From contig CANMKK010000004.1 of the NCBI GenBank assembly GCA_947498455.1, positions 1-64,000 of the forward strand: a stretch of DNA of 64,000 nt. Reading direction: 5' to 3'. Within the stretch, counting starts at the first letter, position 1; the number at the start of each line of letters is the position of its first letter. Positions 8,636 to 18,542 of this stretch are shown here, in pieces. The notes below the pieces were generated by a model. It made no database searches and had not been told where the DNA came from. It saw nothing but the letters and a program-made list of their open reading frames with translations. This DNA is from an uncultured Aquimarina sp. GTDB taxonomy: Bacteria > Bacteroidota > Bacteroidia > Flavobacteriales > Flavobacteriaceae. The position numbers and the translations under genes were made by a program.

Positions 8636-9067
8636 GTGAAAATAGCTATTGGAAACGATCACGCAGGAACAGATTATAAATTTGCTATTATATCGTATTT
8701 AGAATCAGAAGGTATTGAAGTTGTAAATTATGGTACGGATGGAGATAGTAGTGTTGATTATCCAGATTTTGTACATCCTGTCGCAAAAGATGTAGATTCT
8801 AAAACTGTGGATTTTGGGATTTTGATTTGTGGAAGCGGTAATGGTGTTTCTATGACTGCGAATAAATATAAAAATGTTCGTGCTGGATTATGTTGGACTA
8901 AAGAAATTACTGAATTAACAAGGCAACATAATAATGCTAATATTATAAGTATTCCTGCAAGATTTACGTCTTTACATCAAGCAATTGAAATGGTTAAAAC
9001 GTTTATAAATACTGATTTTGAAGGGGGACGACATCAAAATAGAGTAGATAAAATAGCAATGTGTTAG
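8636..9067 (+). CDS. rpiB: ribose 5-phosphate isomerase B
   Basis: Interconverts ribose 5-phosphate and ribulose 5-phosphate in the pentose phosphate pathway (RpiB/LacA family). The 143 residues match the usual length. The phosphate/substrate loop IGNDHAG is at residues 5-11, the catalytic Cys is C65 in ICGSGNG, and HNNANI near 97 carries the conserved His. The start is GTG at 8636. It forms a short operon with the GNAT gene 8 nt downstream. Confidence 0.95.
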   Translation: MKIAIGNDHAGTDYKFAIISYLESEGIEVVNYGTDGDSSVDYPDFVHPVAKDVDSKTVDFGILICGSGNGVSMTANKYKNVRAGLCWTKEITELTRQHNNANIISIPARFTSLHQAIEMVKTFINTDFEGGRHQNRVDKIAMC

Positions 9068-9075
9068 TTATCTGA

Positions 9076-9525
9076 ATGACCGATCTAAGTTTTAAAACAA
9101 AGCCATTTAATGAACTTTCTACTTCTGAACTTTACAAAATTTTGCGCTTACGCGCTGAAGTTTTTATTGTAGAGCAAGATTGCGTATATCAGGATATTGA
9201 TGACAAGGATAGTTACGCATTACATGTAATTGGTTATAAAGGTAATGAAATCATAGCATATGCTAGATTATTTAATACTGGTGACTACTTTGATAAGGCA
9301 AGTATTGGTAGAGTTGTGATTTCTGAAAAAGAAAGAAAATTTGGATATGGACATATGCTTATCCAAAATTGTATTGCGGAAATAGAGAAACATTTTACCG
9401 CTAAAGAGATTCTAATTTCTGCGCAATGTTATTTAATCAGTTTTTATAAAAAACATGGTTTTAACGAGGAAGGAGAAGGCTATCTGGAAGATGGAATCCC
9501 GCATATTAAAATGCAAAGAGCATAA
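9076..9525 (+). CDS. ElaA-like GNAT acetyltransferase
   Basis: A 149-residue N-acetyltransferase of the ElaA subgroup. The N-terminal LRLRAEVFIVEQDCVYQDID is the ElaA hallmark (R-x-EVFVVEQ-CxYxDxDxxD). The acetyl-CoA-binding motif A follows in IGRVVISEKERKFGYGHML, and ISFYKKHGF with a C-terminal strand closes the fold. The acceptor substrate is unknown. Translationally close to rpiB (8-nt gap) and ends in a strong terminator. Confidence 0.9.
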   Translation: MTDLSFKTKPFNELSTSELYKILRLRAEVFIVEQDCVYQDIDDKDSYALHVIGYKGNEIIAYARLFNTGDYFDKASIGRVVISEKERKFGYGHMLIQNCIAEIEKHFTAKEILISAQCYLISFYKKHGFNEEGEGYLEDGIPHIKMQRA

Positions 9526-9560
9526 AAAAATCCTGAATTATTATAATTCAGGATTTTTTT
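9524..9560. terminator. bidirectional terminator
   Basis: A 17-bp A/T-flanked stem (9524-9540 with 9544-9560) built on TCCTGAATTA lies between the convergent GNAT and S41 protease genes. The A-run and T-run make it usable on both strands. Confidence 0.8.
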
Positions 9561-9577
9561 ATTTTTAGTAGAATATC

Positions 9578-11209
9578 CTACTTAAGTATGTTCTCGTATT
9601 TACTTTTTTCATTTAAAATTTCCTTACTCTTTTTTATTTCAGGATTATGGAGGATATAGTACTCATATAGCCCTTCTCTATAAGAATAACGCTTAATAAT
9701 CTCATCTGTAAGCAAATTTATTATTTCACTTTTTTTAGTATCCAGTGCTTTGTGCTTTGCAACTTTTATCGAAGCTAATAGTGCATTATAACTTTCTGAA
9801 ATATCAGTATCAAACTTATCTCTTTTTGCGATCTCTAAGGATTTTTTAAAGGATTTTTCTGTGGCCGTTTCATAATCAAAATCACTTTGTTTTATGAAAT
9901 TTTTAAAATCTTCGTAATCTTTAGCTGTAAACTTAAAATTAGGCGTATCCATCTGAGGATGTGCATAATAATATTTAGTAGCATAATCGAAGATAGCATT
10001 AGATTGAAGCAGGGAAGTAGTGATACTACTAAATTTGGAAGTTTCCATTGCTATATCCGGTTGGATTCCACCACCATCATAAACCGTTCTTCCATTCTTT
10101 GTTTTAAAGGCTTTAAAATCTTTTTCATTAATACGAACTGCCTTGTTGTTTTTATCACGATTCCAATAATCTAATGCTTGTATACACCTTCCACTAGGAG
10201 TATAGTATCTGGAAATAGTTATTTTTAGTTGTGTTCCGTAGGTTAGTTTTTTAGGACGTTGTACTAACCCTTTTCCAAAACTTCTAGAACCGATTACGAT
10301 ACCTCTATCGAGATCTTGTATTCCTCCTGCGACGATTTCACTTGCCGAAGCACTTCTACCGTTTACCAAAACAACCAAAGGAATAGCAGTATCTATAGGC
10401 TGCTTTTTTGTAAAATATTCTTTGTTGTATTTTTTAACAACAGATTTAGTGGTTGTGATGAGCTCTCCTTTAGGAACAAATATATTGGTTACATTAATTG
10501 CTTCACTTAATAAACCTCCCGGGTTACCTCTAAGATCTAAAATAATTTTATCAGCTCCTTTCGCTTTTAATTCTTTTAAAGCAGCAATAGTTTCTGTGGA
10601 AGCTTTATTATTAAACTTAGAAAGAACAATATACCCTGTATTATCTTCTAATAAAGAGAAGAAAGGAACGGCTTTTACCTCAATTTCTTCTCTGGTTAGT
10701 ACTGTTTTTTTAGTTGCTCCTTGTCTATTATAAGTTATGTCTACTTTGGTACCACTAGCTCCTTTAAGCAATTCTCCTGCATCTTCTTTAAAATCTGACA
10801 CTAGGACATCTCCAATCTGAATAATTTCATCTCCTGCCTTAAGACCAGCCTTATCAGCAGGGTAATCCCTGTAAGGTTCTACAATAACAATTTTATCTTT
10901 TACGGTTTTTACTGATGCTCCGATTCCTGTGTATTCACCGGCATTTCTGATCTTAGACGCTTCTACATCTTGTTCATTCCAGTATTTGGTATATGGATCC
11001 AAATCATCTAGCATGGCTTTAATAGCGGTGTCCATCAATTCAGCAGGATTCGTTTCATCCACATAATTCATATTTAATTCCTTAAACATGGTAGTGAAAA
11101 TGTCAATCTGTTTAGAAATTTCAAAAAAATCAGATTTAAAACTTACTGTTGTTAGTAGGAGTATAGCCGCTATTGAAGGGTAAAGAATTTTCTTTTTCAT
11201 TTTTTTCAT
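9578..11209 (-). CDS. S41-family C-terminal processing peptidase
   Basis: A periplasmic serine protease of the CtpA/Tsp type. An N-terminal hydrophobic export segment is followed by a helical region with LDPYTKYW, a PDZ domain with the usual PADKAGLKAGDEI, and the protease core. The nucleophile is in NGRSASASEIVAG (about residue 288) and the catalytic Lys in GSRSFGKGLVQ. A helical C-terminal region of about 150 residues follows. Start choice is uncertain: ATG at 11230, 11209 or 11200. I chose 11209 because it gives a short Lys-rich N-region before the signal segment. It lies just downstream of rnpA, an arrangement common in Flavobacteriia. Confidence 0.92.
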   Translation of the reverse strand: MKKMKKKILYPSIAAILLLTTVSFKSDFFEISKQIDIFTTMFKELNMNYVDETNPAELMDTAIKAMLDDLDPYTKYWNEQDVEASKIRNAGEYTGIGASVKTVKDKIVIVEPYRDYPADKAGLKAGDEIIQIGDVLVSDFKEDAGELLKGASGTKVDITYNRQGATKKTVLTREEIEVKAVPFFSLLEDNTGYIVLSKFNNKASTETIAALKELKAKGADKIILDLRGNPGGLLSEAINVTNIFVPKGELITTTKSVVKKYNKEYFTKKQPIDTAIPLVVLVNGRSASASEIVAGGIQDLDRGIVIGSRSFGKGLVQRPKKLTYGTQLKITISRYYTPSGRCIQALDYWNRDKNNKAVRINEKDFKAFKTKNGRTVYDGGGIQPDIAMETSKFSSITTSLLQSNAIFDYATKYYYAHPQMDTPNFKFTAKDYEDFKNFIKQSDFDYETATEKSFKKSLEIAKRDKFDTDISESYNALLASIKVAKHKALDTKKSEIINLLTDEIIKRYSYREGLYEYYILHNPEIKKSKEILNEKSKYENILK

Positions 11210-11238
11210 TTTTTTAAACCATAAAACCATGAAAGTTG

Positions 11239-11616
11239 TTATGTTTTAATTTCTTGTGTGTTAAACTTTTGCAATATTTTTTTCATTTTAGATGCCACCA
11301 AAGCATACTCAGGCATTTCTTTACCCGTGTATAAGAACATAAAAGTGAATTGATGAGTAGTATTGTGATGTACAATATACTTATTTTTTCTATAACCTTC
11401 GCGAAGTAAACGTTTTATACGGTTACGGTCTACAGCCTTTTTAAAATTACGCTTACTGACCGATACTGCTGTTTTAGGACCATTATTTTCTTGAATGGAA
11501 GATTTTCTATATATAAGTCTTATAGGATATTGAGCAATAGATTTTCCTTCTCCGAAAAGGAGCTCAATTTCTTTTTTACTTTTAAGCTTTTCTTTATGAT
11601 TAAACGTTTCTTTCAT
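11239..11616 (-). CDS. rnpA: ribonuclease P protein component
   Basis: The protein subunit that helps RNase P RNA mature the 5' end of tRNAs. The 125 residues match the family. The signature RNRIKRLLREGYR is present, preceded by AVSVSKRNFKKAVDRN. The gene is read toward the S41 protease gene, whose earliest possible start lies 8 nt downstream, so the two are probably cotranscribed. No rpmH is seen next to it. Confidence 0.95.
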   Translation of the reverse strand: MKETFNHKEKLKSKKEIELLFGEGKSIAQYPIRLIYRKSSIQENNGPKTAVSVSKRNFKKAVDRNRIKRLLREGYRKNKYIVHHNTTHQFTFMFLYTGKEMPEYALVASKMKKILQKFNTQEIKT

Positions 11617-11660
11617 TTACTGGTAAAAGTACAGATAAGATTTTATATTAAAACCTAATA

Positions 11661-11687
11661 CACCTTCACTGTTTTTAAGTGAAGGTG
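11661..11687. terminator. hairpin between the M1 peptidase operon and rnpA
   Basis: A perfect 10-bp stem CACCTTCACT/AGTGAAGGTG with a 7-nt T-rich loop lies downstream of the minus-strand M1 gene. The T-tract on the minus side is interrupted, so termination is likely but not certain. Confidence 0.5.
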
Positions 11688-11759
11688 CATTAAATTTCTT
11701 TTTAGAGTTTTATTTCAAAAACACTTATTTCGAAACTTATCTCCTTAATTTATTATTTC

Positions 11760-13589
11760 TTATTGAGAAAAACTATTGTTGTTTACATTAATATCAGCCA
11801 TTCTGTTTGTAATATCTATTTTAACAGATTTTATTTCAGACTTAGGTTTAGATATGTTTATGGTATATTCTGGGTGTGCCCAAGACCAGTCAGATAATAT
11901 AGTTCTTTTATTTGAAGGAAAAGGGTTTTCTTTCTCGGATCTCATCATTCTAAGAGGAATATAAAAAGATTCTTTTGTCCCATCCGTATATTGAACATAA
12001 AGATCTATTGGCATAGGTGTTAATCCGATACGTTTTAATGTGATTTGTGTTTCACCTTCATTATCCATAACATTTTTTATAGCATAATCAATGGTATTAG
12101 TGGTTTGCGTCCAATCCGTTAAATACCAATCTAGTTGCATTCCTGATACTTTTTCTGCAACTCGCTTAAAATCATTAGGGGTAGGATGTTTAAATTTCCA
12201 TTCATCAAAGTAGCGTCTAATAGTTTTTGCTAAGTTTTTTTCACCAATAATATATCCTAATTGTGCCAGAAATACGGCTCCTTTACTATATGCTGAGCTT
12301 CCATAAGCAAAGTTATGTTCATATCGATCTGCATGTGTAGATTGTGGTTGTTCTACTCCAGAATTAGCTAGATTTATATATCCCTTGTATGTTCCGTCTA
12401 GAGGATCAGGTTTATTTTGCTCTAATACCTTATCCATTGCTAAAGTAGAGATATATGTTGTAAACCCTTCATCCATCCATTCGTGTTTAGACTCATTGGT
12501 GGCTAAAATATGTTGGAACCAAGCATGTGCCATTTCATGAGCGGTTACACCTACTAAGCTTCCAAAACTTCTGGATCCGGTAATTAATGTACACATTGCA
12601 TATTCCATACCACCATCTCCTCCTTGTATAATAGAGTATTGATCATAAGGATATTTACCAATATTTTCACTGAAATAGTTCATTAATTCAACCGATTTAG
12701 GCTGTAATTTTTTCCAGTTTTCTTTGATTTCCTCATTATTCTTATATAAGAAATGTAGGGTAGGACCATTAGGTATTTCTACAAGATCATGGATATATTC
12801 TGGGTCGGCAGCCCAAGTAAAATCATGAACATTGGGAGCGACAAAGTGCCAGGAAAGCTTTTTCCCTTTGTGTTTTACTTTTGTACCCGGTTTTTCATAT
12901 CCATAACCAATCTCTTCGGGATTTTGTAAATACCCAGATCCTCCTAGAATATAGTTTTTATCAATATGTATCGTTACATCAAAGTTTCCCCATACTCCAT
13001 GAAATTCTCTTGCTATATATGGATCTGCATGCCAGCCTTCGAAATCGTATTCAGCTATTTTTGGATACCACTGTGTCATAGAGAGAGCAACTCCTTCACT
13101 ACTATTTCGTCCGGAACGACGAATTTGTTCTGGTACTTGTCCATCAAAATTCATAGAAAAAGTTACTTTTTCTCCTGGAGCGATAGGTTTGTCTAATGTT
13201 ACTTCTAATACTGTTCCAGCGATTTCATATGTTACTTTTTTACCATTTTGTAGTAAAGAAGAAACTTTTATATATCCTATTTCATCATCAGAAAGTTTAC
13301 TGATTCGATCCATTACTCTTGGATCTGGATCTTTCATTTGTTTAGATCGCACATCCATTTCACTATTAGGCTGAAAAGCATTAAAATGTAGATGATAAAA
13401 TACCTGATATAATGAATCAGGGGAATTGTTAGTGTATACTAATTCTTGAGATCCCTTATATTGAAAATTCTTAACATTCATGTCGATATCCATTTTATAA
13501 TCGACTTGTTGTTGCCAATAGGTAGTATTGTTTTGGGCAGAAATGCTCAAAACTCCTAATAAAAATCCAATTGAAATTATTTTAAACAT
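11760..13589 (-). CDS. M1-family metallopeptidase
   Basis: A 609-residue exported zinc aminopeptidase-like enzyme with a signal peptide (residues 1-18). The substrate-binding motif appears as GGMEYA in the place of GAMEN, and the zinc site is HEMAHAW with the downstream Glu in MDEGFTTY (about residues 350-375). The N-terminal half is the beta-sandwich domain usual for M1 enzymes. Last gene of an apparent operon with the S8 protease (16-nt gap) and the MBL hydrolase, all facing the same way. Confidence 0.92.
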   Translation of the reverse strand: MFKIISIGFLLGVLSISAQNNTTYWQQQVDYKMDIDMNVKNFQYKGSQELVYTNNSPDSLYQVFYHLHFNAFQPNSEMDVRSKQMKDPDPRVMDRISKLSDDEIGYIKVSSLLQNGKKVTYEIAGTVLEVTLDKPIAPGEKVTFSMNFDGQVPEQIRRSGRNSSEGVALSMTQWYPKIAEYDFEGWHADPYIAREFHGVWGNFDVTIHIDKNYILGGSGYLQNPEEIGYGYEKPGTKVKHKGKKLSWHFVAPNVHDFTWAADPEYIHDLVEIPNGPTLHFLYKNNEEIKENWKKLQPKSVELMNYFSENIGKYPYDQYSIIQGGDGGMEYAMCTLITGSRSFGSLVGVTAHEMAHAWFQHILATNESKHEWMDEGFTTYISTLAMDKVLEQNKPDPLDGTYKGYINLANSGVEQPQSTHADRYEHNFAYGSSAYSKGAVFLAQLGYIIGEKNLAKTIRRYFDEWKFKHPTPNDFKRVAEKVSGMQLDWYLTDWTQTTNTIDYAIKNVMDNEGETQITLKRIGLTPMPIDLYVQYTDGTKESFYIPLRMMRSEKENPFPSNKRTILSDWSWAHPEYTINISKPKSEIKSVKIDITNRMADINVNNNSFSQ

Positions 13590-13605
13590 GACGTGTTTTT
13601 ACTTT

Positions 13606-15288
13606 TTATTTAGACATTTTATCTGCCAATATTAGGGCGTTATAAAGGTTTACCATACTTCCGGATTTAGATAATTCACTAAACTTTTTAGTATTGGTTG
13701 GTTGCCCACCAACAACTACTGAAGCATTAGTACTTAGTCCACTATCCATTAATAATTGTTTTACCTGCGAAGCTTTCAGTTTAGGGTAATACGATCGTAT
13801 TAAAGCAGCTACACCAGCTACTGCAGGAGCAGCCATAGAAGTTCCTTGTAGGTATTCATATGAATTTAAAGGAGTTGTTGCCCATATTTTTACTCCTGGT
13901 GCAAAAACATCTACATTGTTTTTTCCATAATTAGAAAACTTGGCAATTAGATTAGCTCCATATTCATAATTTAATGCACCAATTGTGATAAAATTATTTG
14001 ATATTTCAGTTGTATTTGTAATTTGATCATTAGGATATACATATTTTTGATCTAAATCTTCGGCATCATTTCCTGCAGCATTAACGATAAGAACATCTTT
14101 TTGAGCAGCATATTTAATAGCTTCTCTAACCCAATCTGGATGTGTAGAATAATATTTTCCAAAACTGGTATTGATTATTTTAGCTCCATTATCCACCGCA
14201 TATCTGATAGCCAATGCAATATCCTTATCATATTCATCTCCATTAGGAACGGCTCTAATTGACATAATTTCTACATTCTGAGCAACTCCATTTACTCCTT
14301 TTCCATTATTTCTTTCAGCGGCTATAATACCAGCTACGTGAGTCCCATGTTTAATATCCTTCTTTTCAGGATCTGGCCCCATCACATTATTATTTCCGTA
14401 GTTTTTATCATTAATATCATCTACATTATCCCCTACAACGGCACGACCATCAAATTCAGTATTAAGATGATAATTTAGTTGTTCAGTATAATATTCGACA
14501 CCATTTTTTATGTTTTTAATGAAACTAGGAATTTTTTCTCCTTTATCTAAAACGCCAAACATTTGAGAAAGAAATGCTATATGTTGTTGCATTTCTGGGG
14601 TATCAGCTTTTACCGCTAGTAATTCTTGTTGAGTATATGTTTCTTTTCCAATGGTTTTAGATATGACATCATGAGAAGCTTTGGTTTGTTGAAATATTTG
14701 CTCATATTGATTTTTATTACCTAGCGCTTTTTGATAATCTTCTTCGTATTCTGCTTTGGCTTGAATATATATTCGATATTCATCCTTATCAGAGGGATCA
14801 ATTGAGGTTAAATCTTTTCCTTCATACTTAGATTTAAGTTGTTTGACAATTCTGGTATGTTCTAAGTTTTCATCTTTAGAATCTCCTAGAAAATTCCATC
14901 CATAAATATCATCGATGTAACCATTATTATCATCGTCTTTACCATTTCCTTCTATTTCTTTGGTGTTTTTCCATAATACACCATCAAGATCTTCGTGTTC
15001 TATATCGACACCACTGTCAATAACTCCAACAATTACAGTTTGACCTTTTTTGTTTTTAATCAATTCTGCATAAGCCTTGTTCACACTCATTCCAGGAATT
15101 GTATCAGAAACTAAATCTGATGAATTCCAATTTTTCAATTCAGAGTCAGTTAATGAAATATTTTTTAAAGGAATAGCATCTATATTTTCTATAGGTGTAG
15201 ATACGATAGTAGGGGCGCCACCACATCCCACAAGTACTAATGAAGATGTTACTGCTGCTATTAAAAATTGATTTGATTTTTTGGTCAT
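13606..15288 (-). CDS. S8-family (subtilisin-like) lipoprotein protease
   Basis: A serine protease anchored as a lipoprotein: the N-terminus has a hydrophobic segment ending LVLVGCGG. The catalytic Asp is in VIDSGVDIEHEDL (about residue 90), the His in HGTHVAGIIAAE (about 314), and the Ser in GTSMAAPAVAGVAALI (about 480). About 220 residues separate Asp and His, far more than in subtilisin; the insert is charged and helical. The start at 15288 was chosen because it gives a clean lipoprotein signal and follows the MBL gene by 7 nt; the upstream ATG at 15312 would overlap that gene. Confidence 0.9.
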   Translation of the reverse strand: MTKKSNQFLIAAVTSSLVLVGCGGAPTIVSTPIENIDAIPLKNISLTDSELKNWNSSDLVSDTIPGMSVNKAYAELIKNKKGQTVIVGVIDSGVDIEHEDLDGVLWKNTKEIEGNGKDDDNNGYIDDIYGWNFLGDSKDENLEHTRIVKQLKSKYEGKDLTSIDPSDKDEYRIYIQAKAEYEEDYQKALGNKNQYEQIFQQTKASHDVISKTIGKETYTQQELLAVKADTPEMQQHIAFLSQMFGVLDKGEKIPSFIKNIKNGVEYYTEQLNYHLNTEFDGRAVVGDNVDDINDKNYGNNNVMGPDPEKKDIKHGTHVAGIIAAERNNGKGVNGVAQNVEIMSIRAVPNGDEYDKDIALAIRYAVDNGAKIINTSFGKYYSTHPDWVREAIKYAAQKDVLIVNAAGNDAEDLDQKYVYPNDQITNTTEISNNFITIGALNYEYGANLIAKFSNYGKNNVDVFAPGVKIWATTPLNSYEYLQGTSMAAPAVAGVAALIRSYYPKLKASQVKQLLMDSGLSTNASVVVGGQPTNTKKFSELSKSGSMVNLYNALILADKMSK

Positions 15289-15295
15289 TGTTGTA

Positions 15296-16156
15296 TTAAT
15301 TAAATATTTCATTGCAAGTAAAAGTTTCTTTTAGCCGTACTCCTTTTTCGGTATGTTGTACGGTAATAATTTCGTTATGTGCATCATGCCCCATACATAG
15401 ATACCAATTATTATTGGCAGCATTTTCTAGAAATAATTTTTTTTCTGGTAATGTTAACAACGGACGTGTATCATATCCCATAATATATGGTAATGGTATA
15501 TGACCTGCCGTTGGTAATAAATCTGCCACAAAAACGATTGTATTTCCTTTATAAGCTATATGTGGAATCATTTGTTTTTCGGTATGACCATCTACAAATA
15601 GTACGCCAAAACCTAATTCTGTTTTTTCTTGGAACTGTTCATTTGTTTGGGAAATGAACTTAAGATGCCCGCTTTCTTGTATTGGAAAGATATTTTCTTT
15701 GAGAAAAGATGCTTTTTCGCGAGCATTTGGATCAGTTGCCCAATTCCAATGTTTTTCATTACTCCATACGGTAGCATTTTTAAAGGCCAATTCATAGTTT
15801 GTTTTATCCTTATTCCATTGGACTACACCACCACAATGATCAAAATGTAAATGTGTAACAAAAACATCAGTAATATCATCTGGATGAAATCCTTTCTCAT
15901 TTAATGATTTAGTAAGGCTATCGTCTCCCCAAAGAGAATAATAACCAAAAAACTTTTCGGATTGTTTATTTCCCATTCCAGTATCAATTAATATTAATCG
16001 ATCGCTATCCTCAATCAAAAGACATCTCGCCGCAATATCGATAAGATTATTAGCATCTGCTGGATTGGTTCTATTCCATAAATTCTTAGGAACAACACCA
16101 AACATTGCACCACCATCAAGCTTAAAATTTCCGGCTTTTATAGCATGTAAATTCAT
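15296..16156 (-). CDS. MBL-fold metallo-hydrolase
   Basis: A 286-residue metallo-beta-lactamase-fold enzyme. The metal-binding motif THLHFDHCGG (HxHxDH) lies near residue 105, with further ligands expected at FVDGHTEKQ and near MGHDAHNE. It most resembles the lactonase/AttM-like and general MBL hydrolases of Bacteroidota. No signal peptide is seen, so it is probably cytoplasmic. The substrate is unknown. First gene of the MBL-S8-M1 run. Confidence 0.9.
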   Translation of the reverse strand: MNLHAIKAGNFKLDGGAMFGVVPKNLWNRTNPADANNLIDIAARCLLIEDSDRLILIDTGMGNKQSEKFFGYYSLWGDDSLTKSLNEKGFHPDDITDVFVTHLHFDHCGGVVQWNKDKTNYELAFKNATVWSNEKHWNWATDPNAREKASFLKENIFPIQESGHLKFISQTNEQFQEKTELGFGVLFVDGHTEKQMIPHIAYKGNTIVFVADLLPTAGHIPLPYIMGYDTRPLLTLPEKKLFLENAANNNWYLCMGHDAHNEIITVQHTEKGVRLKETFTCNEIFN

Positions 16157-16288
16157 CCGTTTATCATAGTTTTATTAAAAAGTCAGATGTAGTTTATACA
16201 TAAAAACTTTAGATGATTTTAATAATATATTTTGGTTCATTTTATATTTAAAATAAAAATTCTTGCAAAATAGAAAAAATGATAAGGA

Positions 16289-18541
16289 TCAAGGTTTTAT
16301 TTGTACACTTTTTAACAATAATTCGTTATAATTGATCTTAGAAATGATTTTTTCTAATCTAACTCCAAAATCTAATAACTCTTTAATCTCTTTTACACTC
16401 GCAATACGTTCTTTTCGCATGAGTAATAAAGTGTCTCCATTCGATTCGATATGATAATAAGGATTACTTTCGAAAAACAGGACTAATTCTTTTGTAAAAA
16501 ACAACTGTATCCTCTCAGAGTTTTCACCAAGTAAATAAAATCGTTTAGAAAAATCAGGGTGTCCAATAATAGAAATATCTTTAAAGCCTGCAATTTTGTA
16601 TATAAATTCCAATAAACCTTCTCTATCTAGTGTAAATACCGGAATTTCTTTTTTTAGATCAATTGTTAATATTGTTGTTTTTATAATTTTTTGCGCTATG
16701 AATTCGCCTTCAGAAAATTCGACATCAGAAATTTTAAAAGATGAATCTTTATTAAGTATGTTATTATAAGTATATTTTATTTTTTTTGTTTTGAAAAAAA
16801 TAAAATCCTGTAAATAAGTAGCATCTTCATCTTTCTTAGGAAAATAGTTCCATGAAAAATTGCTAGCCACTTTTTTTAGATCTTCTTGTCTTTTTGTAAG
16901 GCTAGATCCTATTTTCATTTTTTGAGAAAACGAAAATAAACGTCTTACGGCTAATGGGTGTCCGGATGCCGTACCATGTTTATCGAGTCCAGTTATTTCA
17001 AAAGATCCACCTTTCTTTTTAAAGACCTCTTGATAGCCAATAAGACTTTCCTGTACACTATAATCCACAAAATCGCATAATGAAAAATCAATAACCACAT
17101 CACTATCCTCAGGAATTGAGTCAAGGTTTCTTTTTAATTTAAAGAAATTAAGAAAACTTGAAAAATTCTTAACACTGATAAAATAAATACCATTTACTTC
17201 TTCTTTAAACATTAGAACATTAGGCTTAAAGAGGTTTCTTGCAAAAAGTATAGCACTTTTATTAAGTATAAAATGAATAATAAGTGTGGTTAGTATACCG
17301 ATTAGGATTCCGCTAATAAGATTAGTAGTGATTGTAGCAATAATTGTAGCAGTAAAAATAATTAATTGTTCTCTTCCTATTTTAGCAATACCTTTTAAGT
17401 TTTTTGGAGCAGCCAATTTGTAACCGGTAAATACTAATATTGCAGCTAATGCGGTTAGTGGAATTCTACCCAACTGATCTTGAAACAATACCACAAATAG
17501 GATTAAAAATATAGAGTGAAAAAAATTAGCTGATCGATTACTTCCTCCATTATTTACATTTACAGAGCTTCTTGCGATAACAGTGACTACATTTAATCCA
17601 CCTACAAATCCACTGGCAATAGAAGCAATTCCCAAAGCCATAAGATCCTTATTGGTATTGGATCTTCTTTTTTCAGGATCTAGTTTATCTACAGCTTTAA
17701 TACTTAATAGGGATTCTATACTAGAAATTAATGTAATAGCAATGACAACTCCAATGAACTTTGGTTTCAATACGGATGAAAAATCTGGAGAAGGAAAATT
17801 AGAAAAAACCTTATCAGGTATCTGCACAAGTAATTTATCTGCAATAGGGTAAGGCGCAGATGAAAAGAACTCGTAATAATAACTTAATCCTATTACTAAA
17901 AGAACGATCCACATCGGTGCTGGAATCAATCGAAGATATTTATGTCGGATTTTTCCATAAAAAATCATGATTAATAAACTTATCACCCCTACAATTGCAG
18001 CTATTACTAAATGATTATATTCTGGTAAAAAAAGTGAGTATATACTTTTAGGAATTGTTGCCAATAAAGAAATCGTATCTCCTTTTGCACCAATATTGGC
18101 GACCATTACATGAAATTGTTTGGCGAATATACTAATACCTATTGCTGCTAACATACCTTGTATTGCAGATGAGGGAAAAAAGTCACTGAGAATACCAAGG
18201 CGTAAAAAGCCAATAATAATCATTAATACCCCCGAGCAAATAATGGCAGCGAGAGTAAAAAGATATCCTTGAAACAAATCTCCATTTGCTAAAGTGGTTA
18301 TAGCGCCAAGTAGTACAACCACTAATCCATTTCCAGGACCAGTTATGGTAACATTAGAACCTCCGAATATAGAAACAATAATTCCACCAACTATAGCGGC
18401 AATGATTCCGGATATTGGGGGAGCTTCTGATGCCAAAGCGAGACCTAGCCCAAGAGGCAGTGCTATAAGGGAAACGACAAATCCCGAAAAAATATTTTTG
18501 GGTAATTGTGCTAAAAACTTAGACGTATTAATTTTTTCCAT
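16289..18541 (-). CDS. SulP-family anion transporter with STAS domain
   Basis: A 750-residue inner-membrane transporter. The N-terminal 430 residues form a SulP core with many hydrophobic segments and the phylum-typical opening NIFSGFVVSLIALPLGLGLA and GGSNVTITGPGNGL. A STAS domain follows (about 455-540, VVIDFSLCDFVDYSVQESL). After that come about 200 further residues without a recognised domain, which is longer than typical SulP proteins. It may carry bicarbonate or sulfate; the substrate is not decidable. Read with the universal stress protein gene 1 nt upstream, a pairing that suggests joint regulation. Confidence 0.92.
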   Translation of the reverse strand: MEKINTSKFLAQLPKNIFSGFVVSLIALPLGLGLALASEAPPISGIIAAIVGGIIVSIFGGSNVTITGPGNGLVVVLLGAITTLANGDLFQGYLFTLAAIICSGVLMIIIGFLRLGILSDFFPSSAIQGMLAAIGISIFAKQFHVMVANIGAKGDTISLLATIPKSIYSLFLPEYNHLVIAAIVGVISLLIMIFYGKIRHKYLRLIPAPMWIVLLVIGLSYYYEFFSSAPYPIADKLLVQIPDKVFSNFPSPDFSSVLKPKFIGVVIAITLISSIESLLSIKAVDKLDPEKRRSNTNKDLMALGIASIASGFVGGLNVVTVIARSSVNVNNGGSNRSANFFHSIFLILFVVLFQDQLGRIPLTALAAILVFTGYKLAAPKNLKGIAKIGREQLIIFTATIIATITTNLISGILIGILTTLIIHFILNKSAILFARNLFKPNVLMFKEEVNGIYFISVKNFSSFLNFFKLKRNLDSIPEDSDVVIDFSLCDFVDYSVQESLIGYQEVFKKKGGSFEITGLDKHGTASGHPLAVRRLFSFSQKMKIGSSLTKRQEDLKKVASNFSWNYFPKKDEDATYLQDFIFFKTKKIKYTYNNILNKDSSFKISDVEFSEGEFIAQKIIKTTILTIDLKKEIPVFTLDREGLLEFIYKIAGFKDISIIGHPDFSKRFYLLGENSERIQLFFTKELVLFFESNPYYHIESNGDTLLLMRKERIASVKEIKELLDFGVRLEKIISKINYNELLLKSVQIKP

Positions 18542-18542
18542 G

